From Polaribacter atrinae (GTDB lineage Bacteria > Bacteroidota > Bacteroidia > Flavobacteriales > Flavobacteriaceae), in contig NZ_CP150660.1 of the NCBI RefSeq assembly GCF_038023995.1, positions 2,478,501 to 2,542,500 on the forward strand: a stretch of DNA of 64,000 bases, given 5' to 3'. The position numbers and the translations under genes are program-made. Shown piece by piece: positions 26,652-35,225 of this stretch. The stretch's first letter is position 1; each line of letters begins with the position of its first letter. The notes under the pieces were generated by a model. That model was not told the origin of the DNA. It was given only the letters and a program-made list of their open reading frames with translations, and did no database searches.

Positions 26652-27248
26652 CTAAGAAAATAATTTGTTTGTGTCTTTGTAATTTGGTGTAATAAAACCT
26701 CGTAAACTATTTATAATTAGATGCTCAAAAACAACATCGATACCATAAACTTCAAAAAGATTTTTAGGATTAAAAACAAACTCTTCAATTCTTGTAAAAT
26801 ACAAATCGCAAAACAAATCTATGTTTAAACTTTTGCGAAGATACTCTTTTTCTATAGCGTCTTCTAGCAAAGGTTTTAAGTTATTTTTTATAAAGGTGTC
26901 TTTAAAGTTTTTAAAAACAGCATCTGCATTGTGGTAATATTTCTTAATTCCGTATAAAAATGTAGGCTGAAAATAGTTTAAATATTGAAAACTATTTTTC
27001 TGAATTAAGATTATCCGTTCTATAGGATCTTCTGTATTTTTTAGAATTTTTTCTACTTCGTGCAGGTACTTATCAACAATAAAACGAGCACCTTTAGAAA
27101 TAAGTTCATCTTTATTTTTAAAGTGTTTGTAGATGGTTTTTTTAGAAATACCAAGTTCAGAAGCAAGCTGATTCATAGAAAAACGCTTGCTTCCAAATTT
27201 GATAAAGTTGGTAATAGAACACTCTAAAAGTTCTTGTTTACTAACCAT
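26652..27248 (-). CDS. TetR/AcrR-family transcriptional regulator
   Basis: 198 residues. The N-terminal helix-turn-helix is clear: FIKFGSKRFSMNQLASELG followed by ISKKTIYKHFKNKDELI (residues about 14-50). The C-terminal ligand-binding part is helical and unassigned. Located 6 bases after the outer-membrane efflux gene, so it probably represses this operon or senses one of its substrates. The operon thus has regulators at both ends (the other is the GbsR/MarR-like protein at 32988). Confidence 0.92.
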   Translation of the reverse strand: MVSKQELLECSITNFIKFGSKRFSMNQLASELGISKKTIYKHFKNKDELISKGARFIVDKYLHEVEKILKNTEDPIERIILIQKNSFQYLNYFQPTFLYGIKKYYHNADAVFKNFKDTFIKNNLKPLLEDAIEKEYLRKSLNIDLFCDLYFTRIEEFVFNPKNLFEVYGIDVVFEHLIINSLRGFITPNYKDTNKLFS

Positions 27249-27254
27249 TTTAGT

Positions 27255-28673
27255 TTATTTTAAACCACCACCAAGTGCTTCATATAAGTTTACAACAGAT
27301 TGTAATTGTTGTAATCTGCTACCAATAACTTTAATTTCTGAACTTAAAGCGCTTTGTCTAGCTGTTAATAAGTCTAAATAAGTGGCATATCCGTTCTTTA
27401 ATAATTCTTCAGAATTTTTTTCTGCCTCACGCAAAGCTTTCACTTCGTTTTGTAAGAATTCATACTTCTTGTTTTCAGAATTGTAAGAATACAATGCATT
27501 AGAAACTTCGTTACCTGCAACTAATAAAGTCTTTTTAAAGTTTAGTAGTGCTTGTTCTTGTTGTGCAAGAGCAACTTCTTTTTGTGTTTTTAACTTTCGT
27601 TTATTAAAAATAGGTTGTGTTAAACCACCAACAATATTGGCAAATAAAGAGTTTGCATTAAATAATTTATCTAATTCTAAACTTTGTAATCCGCCAGAGG
27701 CAGTTAAAGTTAAAGAAGGATATAAACTACTTCTAGCAGCATTTGTCAATTCAAAAGCGCTAATTAATCCATATTCAGCAGCCATCACATCCGGACGATT
27801 ACTTAATAATTGAGAAGCAAAACCTAATTTCATTTCAGAATTTATAGTTTGTTTGTCTAAATTACTTCTATCAATTTGTTGAGGTGCTTTGCCTAACAAA
27901 ATACCTAGCGTATTTTCCGCCTTAAAAAGAGCTACTTCTAAATCTACTTCTAATGCTTTTGCATTATTGTATTGTGCAATATTTTGATCTACTGCTACTT
28001 GATTTGTTAAACCTGCTTCTTTTAAAGCTTTAATAGTTTCTACTCCTTTTTTTCTTGTTTTAATAGATGTTTTGGTAATTTCTAACTGAGCATCTAAAGC
28101 TAAAATAGTGTAGTATGTGCTTGCAATACTAGAAATCAATTGCGTTTTTACGGCTTGATGTCCAGCAACACTTTGTAAATAAACAGCTTGTGTTGCACGT
28201 TTATTACTACGTATTTTTCCCCAAATATCTGCTTCCCAAGAAAGGGATGCAGTAACATCCCATTGATCTGTAGAAGTATCCGTTAAAAATGCTCCAAACT
28301 GACTGTTTTTAGATAATTCTTGATGTGTAAGATTAGGACCTACACTTAAAGAAGGTAAATACCCTGCTTTTCCTTGTTTAGCATACGCTTCTGCTGCAAC
28401 TATTTGTTGAATTGCAATTCTAATGTCCATATTGTTTTGCAATCCTTCTTCTATATATTGCTGCAAATAGGTATCTGTAAACAAGGTTTTCCAAGATATA
28501 TCTGCCATAGATATACTATCTGATGGCAAATTATCTGTTCTGTACAAGTTTTCTGTTTCTTCTACTGTTGGTCTTGTATACTCTTTAGCAACAAAACAAC
28601 TTTGTAACGTAAAAGCCATTACAGCTAAAACGACTCCTTTTTGAAGGTTTTTGTTTTTTATAATTGATATCAT
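27255..28673 (-). CDS. RND efflux outer-membrane factor (TolC/NodT-like lipoprotein)
   Basis: 472 residues from ATG 28673, one base after the pump stop codon; an upstream in-frame ATG at 28688 would overlap the pump gene by 14 bases. Lipobox-containing leader (VLAVMAFTLQSC), then the OEP pattern: YTRPTVEETENLYR, SLSWEADIWGKIRSNKRAT, a second similar half with SNRPDVMAAEYGLISA and GGLTQPIFNKRKLKTQ. The protein forms a trimeric tunnel across the outer membrane for the pump encoded upstream. Confidence 0.95.
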   Translation of the reverse strand: MISIIKNKNLQKGVVLAVMAFTLQSCFVAKEYTRPTVEETENLYRTDNLPSDSISMADISWKTLFTDTYLQQYIEEGLQNNMDIRIAIQQIVAAEAYAKQGKAGYLPSLSVGPNLTHQELSKNSQFGAFLTDTSTDQWDVTASLSWEADIWGKIRSNKRATQAVYLQSVAGHQAVKTQLISSIASTYYTILALDAQLEITKTSIKTRKKGVETIKALKEAGLTNQVAVDQNIAQYNNAKALEVDLEVALFKAENTLGILLGKAPQQIDRSNLDKQTINSEMKLGFASQLLSNRPDVMAAEYGLISAFELTNAARSSLYPSLTLTASGGLQSLELDKLFNANSLFANIVGGLTQPIFNKRKLKTQKEVALAQQEQALLNFKKTLLVAGNEVSNALYSYNSENKKYEFLQNEVKALREAEKNSEELLKNGYATYLDLLTARQSALSSEIKVIGSRLQQLQSVVNLYEALGGGLK

Positions 28674-28674
28674 C

Positions 28675-31600
28675 TTATTCTTCTTCATTTTGTTGAGAAA
28701 TAACTGCTGGTTTACTAGAAACTTTTTCTTGTAACCATTGAAATAATATAAATAGTATCGGAATTACAAAGACTCCTAAAATGGTTCCTATCAACATTCC
28801 TCCAACGGCACCTGTACCGATAGAATTGTTTCCTTCAGATCCAACTCCTTTTGCTAGTACTAATGGCATTAAACCAAGAATAAAGGCAAATGAGGTCATT
28901 AAAATAGGACGTAAACGAGATTTTGCTCCATGAATAGCTGCATCTACAATACTTTCTCCATTTTTACGTCTTTGCAGTGCAAACTCCACAATTAGTATGG
29001 CGTTCTTGGCGAGCAGACCAATTAGCATAATTAATGCAATTTGGAAATAAATATTGTTTTCTAGTCCAAATAAGTAGGTACTTATATAGGCCCCAAATAC
29101 ACCAAATGGAAGTGAAAACACAACTGCAAATGGTAATAAATAACTTTCATACTGTGCACTTAATAAGAAATACACAAACAAGATACTCAAAGCAAAAATA
29201 AATATGGTTTGGCTACCTGCACTTACTTCTTCTCTAGTTAAACCAGAATATGCAATAGTATAATTACTTGGTAATTTAGCAACTTCTTCTTCAATAACTC
29301 TAATAGCATCTCCAGTACTAAAACCTTCGTTTGTTGCACCTGTTATAGTTGTAGAGTTAAATAAGTTGAAACGCGTTACCGATTGTGGTCCATATACACG
29401 TTCTAATTTTACAAACTGTGTAATTGGTGTCATTTCACCAGAGTTTGTTCTAACATACATGCTATTTAAATCATCTACGGTTGCTCTATCATCTGGTAAA
29501 GCTTGAATATATACCCTAAATTGTTTTCCAAATTTTGAGAAATCCGAAGCATATATACCTCCAATATAACCTTGCAATGTTGAGAAAATACTATTAATAG
29601 GCACTCCTTTTTCTTTTGCTAAAGGCACATTAATTACCATTTCATATTGTGGATAATTTGTATTAAAAGAAGATTGTGCATATTTAATTTCTGGATGACT
29701 CATTAAAGCCATTGCAAATTCTTTATTTGTTTTGTCTAAGTCTTTAAATTCACCTCCAAATTTATCTAGTAAATTTACTTCAAAACCTGCAGAGTTACCA
29801 AAACCTCTAATACTTGGTGGCGAGAAGAAAATAATATTTGCTTCTGGTATGGTAGCTGCAATTCCAAATAATTTACCTGTAATTGCTTGTACAGAAGTAG
29901 AAGGATCTTCACGTTCTCCCCAATCTGCTAATTTTATAATACCAAAACCGTAATTACTACCAGCTCCACTAATTAAACTTCTACCTTTAACAATGTTAAC
30001 AGCAACAATTCCATCAATATCTTTAATTTTATTATACAAATCCATAGAAACTGCGTTTGTTCTGTCTAAAGAAGCTCCTGCTGGTAACTCTATATTTGCA
30101 AAAAGAATTCCTCTATCTTCATTAGGTACAAAACCGGTTGGTGTTTGTTCTGATGCCCAAAAAATTCCAACAATAGCTAAGACTAATAATAAACCAGATA
30201 CCCATTTTCTCTTATATAAGAAATGTAGTGATTTTCCATATCTATCAATAGTTGCGTTAAATCCACGATTAAAAAGTGTGTAAAAACGCTTTAAAGGACT
30301 TTTACCTTTAATTTCTTCATCTTCTTTATGTGGTTTTAATAATAAAGCACATAATGCCGGACTTAAAGTTAATGCGTTTACTGCAGAAATAAGGATTGCA
30401 ATAATTAATGTAACTCCAAATTGCTCATAAAAAACTCCTGTTGGTCCAGAGATAAAAGTAACCGGAATAAATACAGCTGCCATTACCAAAGTAATAGATA
30501 TAATTGCTCCAGAAATTTCATTCATGGCAGTTAAAGTTGCTTTTTTAGCACTCTTTTCTCCTTCATCTAATTTGGCATGTACGGCTTCTACAACCACAAT
30601 GGCATCATCCACTACAATACCAATTGCAAGTACTAATGCAAATAGTGTTAATAAGTTAATTGAATATCCAAAAACATTCAAGAAAAAGAACGTACCAATA
30701 ATAGAAACTGGTACAGCTATCGCTGGAATTAAGGTAGATCTAAAATCTTGTAAGAAGATAAATACCACTAAGAATACCAATAAAAAGGCTTCTAATAAAG
30801 TATGAATTACTTTTTCTATAGAGGCATTTAAAAACAAACTTGTATCATAAGGAACAAAAATATCTAATCCTTCTGGTAAGTCTTTTTTAACTTCTTCTAA
30901 GGTTTCTTTAATGTTTTCAATAATTACTTTTGCATTAGAACCTTTTGTTTGAAAAATCCCCATAAAAACTGCAGGATTTCCTTTACTCATTGCGTTAGAC
31001 GCATAAGATTGTGCATCTAATTCTATTTCAGCAACATCATTTAAACGAAGAAATTGTCCGTTTCCTAATGCTTTTATAATAACATCACCATATTGTTTTT
31101 CTTCTTTAAAACGACCACTATAGGTTAATGTATATGAAAATGATTCTCCACTATTCTCACCTAAAGAACCTGCAGCTGCTTCTAAGTTTTGTTCTGCTAA
31201 GGCTGCTGTAATATCTGAAGGAATTAAATTATAAGCTGCTAATTTTTCTGGTTTTAACCAGATTCTCATAGCATAATCTTGTTGAGAGAATACACTAACA
31301 TCTCCAACACCACTAATACGTTGCATAGCAGGAATTACGTTTATTTTTAAATAATTCTGAATAAAAGTAGCGTCGTAATTGTCGCTTTCAGAATACATAG
31401 AAATAAACATCAATGCACTTGTTTCTTGTTTTTGTGTTGTTACACCCGTTTGTACTACTTCTGCGGGTAACAATGGTGTTGCTCTAGCCACACGGTTTTG
31501 AACGTTTACGGCAGCAATATCTGCATCTATTTCTTGACTGAAATAAACAGTTATTTCTGCTGTACCTGTGTTAGATGCTGTAGATGTGATGTACGTCATA

Positions 31601-31821
31601 CCTTCTACACCATTAATTTGCTCTTCAATAGGTACAATTACACTTTCTAAAACTGTTTCTGCGTTGGCTCCAGCATAAGAGGCAATTACCTTTATGGTTG
31701 GTGGAGCAATATCTGGGTATTCTTCTATTGGTAGGCTTGTAACGCTTATAATTCCAAGCAAAACAATAATAATAGAAATTACGGTTGAAAGAACGGGTCT
31801 TTCAATAAATGTTTTTAACAT
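28675..31821 (-). CDS. RND multidrug efflux pump, HAE1/AcrB family
   Basis: 1048 residues, normal for AcrB homologues. N-terminal helix FIERPVLSTVISIIIVLLG, PxEEYPxxAPP-like IEEYPDIAPPTIKV, porter domain with QINGVEGMTYITS, the proton-relay helix GIVVDDAIVVVEAVHA (paired Asp residues), and the second transmembrane block with QIALIMLIGLLAKNAILIVE. Located in the inner membrane, it drives proton-coupled export of hydrophobic or amphipathic compounds through the adaptor and outer-membrane factor of the same operon. Confidence 0.96.
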   Translation of the reverse strand: MLKTFIERPVLSTVISIIIVLLGIISVTSLPIEEYPDIAPPTIKVIASYAGANAETVLESVIVPIEEQINGVEGMTYITSTASNTGTAEITVYFSQEIDADIAAVNVQNRVARATPLLPAEVVQTGVTTQKQETSALMFISMYSESDNYDATFIQNYLKINVIPAMQRISGVGDVSVFSQQDYAMRIWLKPEKLAAYNLIPSDITAALAEQNLEAAAGSLGENSGESFSYTLTYSGRFKEEKQYGDVIIKALGNGQFLRLNDVAEIELDAQSYASNAMSKGNPAVFMGIFQTKGSNAKVIIENIKETLEEVKKDLPEGLDIFVPYDTSLFLNASIEKVIHTLLEAFLLVFLVVFIFLQDFRSTLIPAIAVPVSIIGTFFFLNVFGYSINLLTLFALVLAIGIVVDDAIVVVEAVHAKLDEGEKSAKKATLTAMNEISGAIISITLVMAAVFIPVTFISGPTGVFYEQFGVTLIIAILISAVNALTLSPALCALLLKPHKEDEEIKGKSPLKRFYTLFNRGFNATIDRYGKSLHFLYKRKWVSGLLLVLAIVGIFWASEQTPTGFVPNEDRGILFANIELPAGASLDRTNAVSMDLYNKIKDIDGIVAVNIVKGRSLISGAGSNYGFGIIKLADWGEREDPSTSVQAITGKLFGIAATIPEANIIFFSPPSIRGFGNSAGFEVNLLDKFGGEFKDLDKTNKEFAMALMSHPEIKYAQSSFNTNYPQYEMVINVPLAKEKGVPINSIFSTLQGYIGGIYASDFSKFGKQFRVYIQALPDDRATVDDLNSMYVRTNSGEMTPITQFVKLERVYGPQSVTRFNLFNSTTITGATNEGFSTGDAIRVIEEEVAKLPSNYTIAYSGLTREEVSAGSQTIFIFALSILFVYFLLSAQYESYLLPFAVVFSLPFGVFGAYISTYLFGLENNIYFQIALIMLIGLLAKNAILIVEFALQRRKNGESIVDAAIHGAKSRLRPILMTSFAFILGLMPLVLAKGVGSEGNNSIGTGAVGGMLIGTILGVFVIPILFILFQWLQEKVSSKPAVISQQNEEE

Positions 31822-31843
31822 AACTAAATAAGTTTATGGTTTG

Positions 31844-32974
31844 CTAGTTTTTAAATAAAGTTTCTACAGGTTTAATTGCATCATCAAAAGGAGTGTTTTG
31901 TGGTGTAATAACCGTACCACTTCTTAATTTACCAACCCCAGATACTACAATCTTATCTTTTAAATTGATTCCTGATTCAACTATATATAAATTTCCTACT
32001 GCTGCTTTTACTTTTATAATTGAAGTTTCTACTTTGTTACCTTCACTTAATTTAAACAACATAATATTTCCTTGTTGTTCATAAGTTGCTTGCTGTGGAA
32101 CAACAATTGCATCTTCGTAAATTGTTGGAATTTGAATTTTACCACTATTTCCATTTGTTAACAGTTGGTTTGGATTGTTAAAAACAGCTCTTAAACTAAC
32201 AGTACCTGTATTTTTGTTTACTTGACCTGTGCTTGTTTCTATTTTTCCTTTTTCTGCATAGGTACTTCCATTTGCTAATACTAGATTGATAGCAGAATAA
32301 TTTGCAAGCTTTTCTTCTAAGTTTTTACCTTCAGCATTTTGTAAAAAGTCTAAATATTCACTTTCGTTTAAACTAAAAAAAGCATACACTTTACTAATAT
32401 CACTAACTGTTGTTAAAGGAGTAGGATCTGCAGGACTCACTAATGCGCCTTCTCTATAATTAATTGCACCTATATAACCATCTACTTGACTTCTAATGGT
32501 TCCGTATCCAATACTTGCAGAAACACTACTATAATTTGCTTTAGCTTGTGCTAAATTTGCTTTCGCAGTTTCTAACTGTACAGCACTTATAATGTTTTTT
32601 TCTACTAACGGTATTAATTTGTTAACTTCTACTTGAGCAACATTAATACGTGCTTTTGCTGCACTAGCATCTTGACTTAAAGACTGTGTTTCTAACTTAA
32701 ATAACACTTGTCCTTTACGTACTTTCTGGCCTTCGTCTACCATTACTTTTTGTACGTAACCAGAAACCTTTGCTCTTACGGCACTATTTACAATACCTTC
32801 TAAACTTGTTGGGTATTCATTAAAACTTGTAACAGTTTTAGTTTGCATGGTAACTACAGGAAAAGAAGGTGCAGGACCTTGTGCTGCTGCGGCTGGTTGC
32901 TCTTTGTTGGTGCAACTTGCAATTACTAAAAATACACCTAATGATAGTAATGATAATAATTTATAATGTTTCAT
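31844..32974 (-). CDS. RND efflux periplasmic adaptor (membrane fusion) lipoprotein
   Basis: 376 residues. Lipobox VIASC (Cys at residue 21), then the lipoyl half-motifs VRAKVSGYVQKVMVDEGQ and GYIGAINYREGALV flanking a coiled-coil hairpin (SQDASAAKARINVAQVEV to AKANLAQAKANYSSVSA), then beta-barrel and membrane-proximal domains ending near KIVVSGVGKLRSGTVI. It bridges pump and outer-membrane channel. The gene sits 22 bases upstream of the pump and 13 bases after the regulator. Confidence 0.95.
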   Translation of the reverse strand: MKHYKLLSLLSLGVFLVIASCTNKEQPAAAAQGPAPSFPVVTMQTKTVTSFNEYPTSLEGIVNSAVRAKVSGYVQKVMVDEGQKVRKGQVLFKLETQSLSQDASAAKARINVAQVEVNKLIPLVEKNIISAVQLETAKANLAQAKANYSSVSASIGYGTIRSQVDGYIGAINYREGALVSPADPTPLTTVSDISKVYAFFSLNESEYLDFLQNAEGKNLEEKLANYSAINLVLANGSTYAEKGKIETSTGQVNKNTGTVSLRAVFNNPNQLLTNGNSGKIQIPTIYEDAIVVPQQATYEQQGNIMLFKLSEGNKVETSIIKVKAAVGNLYIVESGINLKDKIVVSGVGKLRSGTVITPQNTPFDDAIKPVETLFKN

Positions 32975-32987
32975 TTTTTGTCTTGGT

Positions 32988-33491
32988 TTAAATATCGAAT
33001 TTATTATTGTCTAGTTTTAATTTTAATTCCTCTACAGAGGATGTAGCTCCGTCTATAAATTTTATATAATCGTCATGAAAATTTAAATCGAATTTTTCAC
33101 TTTCATTTTCAATTTTATTCTTGTTTATAGTTTCTTTATAATTTTTTATTTCTAAATGCATTTCACGTTCTTCTTTCCACTTATGTATCATACTATCTAT
33201 ATGCTGAAGGACCATTCCTTTATTAAGGATAAAATATTTTTTTCGATCACCTGTTTTTGTGAAATACACTATTTTATGTAAATCTTGTAAATGATTAACG
33301 TGTGTAGAAATGGTACTTTTACTTGCACAAAGTATGGTTACCATATCTTCAAAAGTGACTCCTTTTTTACCTGTTAAGATGATGTAAGCTAAAATACGAG
33401 CTGCAACAGGTGCTAATTGTTCTCTGTCTTCTATATGCACACCTAGTTTTTCAACCAAGGCCATTTTTATTTTACAGATTTCTTCTTTCAT
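32988..33491 (-). CDS. GbsR/MarR-family transcriptional regulator
   Basis: 167 residues. A winged helix spans about 20-90 (APVAARILAYIILTGKKGVT, FEDMVTILCASKSTISTHVN, then wing VYFTKTGDRKKYFIL); a helical dimerisation tail follows. First gene of the efflux operon, so probably autoregulatory and controlling export genes. A perfect palindrome at 33565-33584 overlaps the probable -33 region of its promoter and is the best operator candidate. Confidence 0.9.
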   Translation of the reverse strand: MKEEICKIKMALVEKLGVHIEDREQLAPVAARILAYIILTGKKGVTFEDMVTILCASKSTISTHVNHLQDLHKIVYFTKTGDRKKYFILNKGMVLQHIDSMIHKWKEEREMHLEIKNYKETINKNKIENESEKFDLNFHDDYIKFIDGATSSVEELKLKLDNNKFDI

Positions 33492-33494
33492 TTT

Positions 33495-33584
33495 ATTTAC
33501 TTTAAGACTGTTTTTAAAGTAAATTATTTATTAACAGTCAAATTCTTTGCAAAGATATATTTTTAGTTCGGAACAAACCGAACT
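33495..33584 (-). promoter_or_regulatory. efflux operon promoter with palindromic operator and leader hairpin
   Basis: On the minus strand TATCTTTG (33557-33550) fits the -7 box. About 20 bases upstream, AGTTCGG (33565-33571) and CCGAACT (33578-33584) form a perfect inverted repeat with a 6-base spacer that contains a -33-like TTTG. CTTTGCAAAG (33545-33554) is a second palindrome overlapping the -7 box. Between promoter and ATG, an 11-base perfect stem ATTTACTTTAA/TTAAAGTAAAT (33495-33505, 33514-33524) ends 4 bases from the start codon; it competes with a GACTGTT/AACAGTC pairing (33506-33512, 33533-33539). Confidence 0.6.
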
Positions 33585-33611
33585 TTACGAAGTTAATTTT
33601 TTGTTAAAGGG

Positions 33612-33636
33612 AAAAGCCGATAGTAATATCGGTTTT
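33612..33636 (-). terminator. small hairpin terminator downstream of 33740-33997 gene
   Basis: AAAAGCCGATA/TATCGGTTTT stem with loop of about 4 bases; on the minus strand it is followed by TTTT. Confidence 0.6.
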
Positions 33637-33739
33637 AAATTTTGTAATATGTAAGTTTGAAATGTGTTTACTATCCTCTTTTAGCGGGTAATAACCTGGT
33701 TAATAAGTCTTTAAAAAGTTTTCTTTTGCAACTATAGAA

Positions 33740-33997
33740 TTACCAAAGTTTATAAAACTCTTCTTTAGAGATAACATCTCCGTCACATTCATCTATGGTT
33801 AATGTGCCTTCACACAAACCACCAAACTCATCTTCTAGATGATCTTCATCATATTTAGTAACTTTTTCGTTTTTGTAAACGGTAATTTGTTTTAAAACTT
33901 CATCTGCATCATTGGTTTCAAAATACCAAGTTGAGGTTCCCCAATCTGCATATTCATCATCTCTTTCTTCGTCCCAAAATTGTGTAAAATATTTCAT
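33740..33997 (-). CDS. small acidic conserved hypothetical protein
   Basis: 85 residues, strongly acidic (repeated DE pairs: WDEERDDEYADWG, DEDHLEDEFGGLCEG). STWYFETNDADEVLKQITVY is the recognisable core that I associate with short flavobacterial proteins of unknown function. No signal peptide or membrane segment. The frame ends YKLW. It lies between pheS and the efflux regulator, 75 bases from pheS, with its own terminator. Confidence 0.7.
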   Translation of the reverse strand: MKYFTQFWDEERDDEYADWGTSTWYFETNDADEVLKQITVYKNEKVTKYDEDHLEDEFGGLCEGTLTIDECDGDVISKEEFYKLW

Positions 33998-34072
33998 TAT
34001 CTAAATTATTTTTTACTATTAAAATTCACAATACTGATTATACAAACTTGTTAACTCTTTCCTTGCTAGGTT

Positions 34073-35092
34073 TTATAAAACAGACTTAAACTGTTCTAAG
34101 AAACGTTTGTCGTTTTCATAAAACATTCTAATATCTGGTATTTGATATAATAACATGGCAATACGTTCTATTCCCATACCAAAAGCATACCCAGAATATT
34201 TTGTTGGATCTATATTTGCATTTTTCAATACATTAGGGTCTACCATTCCGCATCCCATTATTTCTAACCAACCGGTACCTTTTGTAATTTTATAATCTGT
34301 TTCTGTTTCTAAGCCCCAATAGATATCTACTTCTGCACTTGGCTCAGTAAACGGAAAATAAGAAGGACGTAAACGAATTTTAGATTTACCAAACATCTCT
34401 TTAGTAAAGTATAAAAGTGTTTGTTTTAAATCGGCAAAAGAAACATCTGTATCAATATATAAACCTTCTACTTGATGAAAAATACAATGCGCTCTTGCAG
34501 AAATATCTTCATTTCTAAAAACTCTTCCTGGAGAAATAGTTCTTATAGGTGGTTTATTTTCTTCCATATAGCGTACTTGTACAGAAGAAGTGTGTGTTCT
34601 TAATAAAATATCTGGATCTTGTTCTATAAAGAACGTGTCTTGCATGTCTCTTGCAGGATGATATTCTGGTAAATTTAAAGCGGTAAAGTTATGCCAATCA
34701 TCTTCTATTTCTGGTCCTTCAGAAACGGTAAAACCAATTCTGTTAAAAACATCAATAATTTGGTTTCTTACCAATGAAATTGGATGACGAGATCCTAAAT
34801 TAATAGGTTCTGACGGACGTGATAAATCTCCATAAAAAGATTTATGACTCGTTGCACTGTCTAAAGACTCGCTTAGTTCGGCAACTTTTCCTTCTGCAGA
34901 TTTTTTTAAATTATTTAATGCTTGTCCAAAATCTTTACGCAATTCTGCATCTACATTTTTAAATTCTGCAAATAAATCTTTAAGTAAACCTTTGTTACCT
35001 AAGTATTTAATTCTAAAAGTTTCAACTTCTTCTTTTGTAGTTGCATTAAATGATTTTACATCACCAATCAGTTCTTTTACTTTATCTAACAT
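34073..35092 (-). CDS. pheS: phenylalanine--tRNA ligase alpha subunit
   Basis: 339 residues. N-terminal coiled coil (about 1-90), then class II motifs: motif 1 region HPISLVRNQIIDVFNRIGF, motif 2 ISPGRVFRNEDISARAHCIFHQVEGL, and motif 3 GYAFGMGIERIAMLLYQIPD. The PheS/PheT heterotetramer charges tRNA-Phe. pheT is not in this window; separation of the two subunit genes is usual in Bacteroidetes. Confidence 0.97.
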   Translation of the reverse strand: MLDKVKELIGDVKSFNATTKEEVETFRIKYLGNKGLLKDLFAEFKNVDAELRKDFGQALNNLKKSAEGKVAELSESLDSATSHKSFYGDLSRPSEPINLGSRHPISLVRNQIIDVFNRIGFTVSEGPEIEDDWHNFTALNLPEYHPARDMQDTFFIEQDPDILLRTHTSSVQVRYMEENKPPIRTISPGRVFRNEDISARAHCIFHQVEGLYIDTDVSFADLKQTLLYFTKEMFGKSKIRLRPSYFPFTEPSAEVDIYWGLETETDYKITKGTGWLEIMGCGMVDPNVLKNANIDPTKYSGYAFGMGIERIAMLLYQIPDIRMFYENDKRFLEQFKSVL

Positions 35093-35225
35093 TACATACT
35101 AAATTAGATGGCGAATTTACACATTTTTATTTTTGTTGAATATAATTTTGAGCTGAATACTTACTTTTATTAATGTTCTAAACTAGAAAATTAATATATT
35201 GTAGAATATATTAAACAGCATAAAA

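Noticed and set aside
33672..33739. In-frame continuation of about 20 codons after the stop of the 33740-33997 gene
   Set aside because: The family-like ending YKLW fits a natural end, and nothing suggests stop-codon readthrough.
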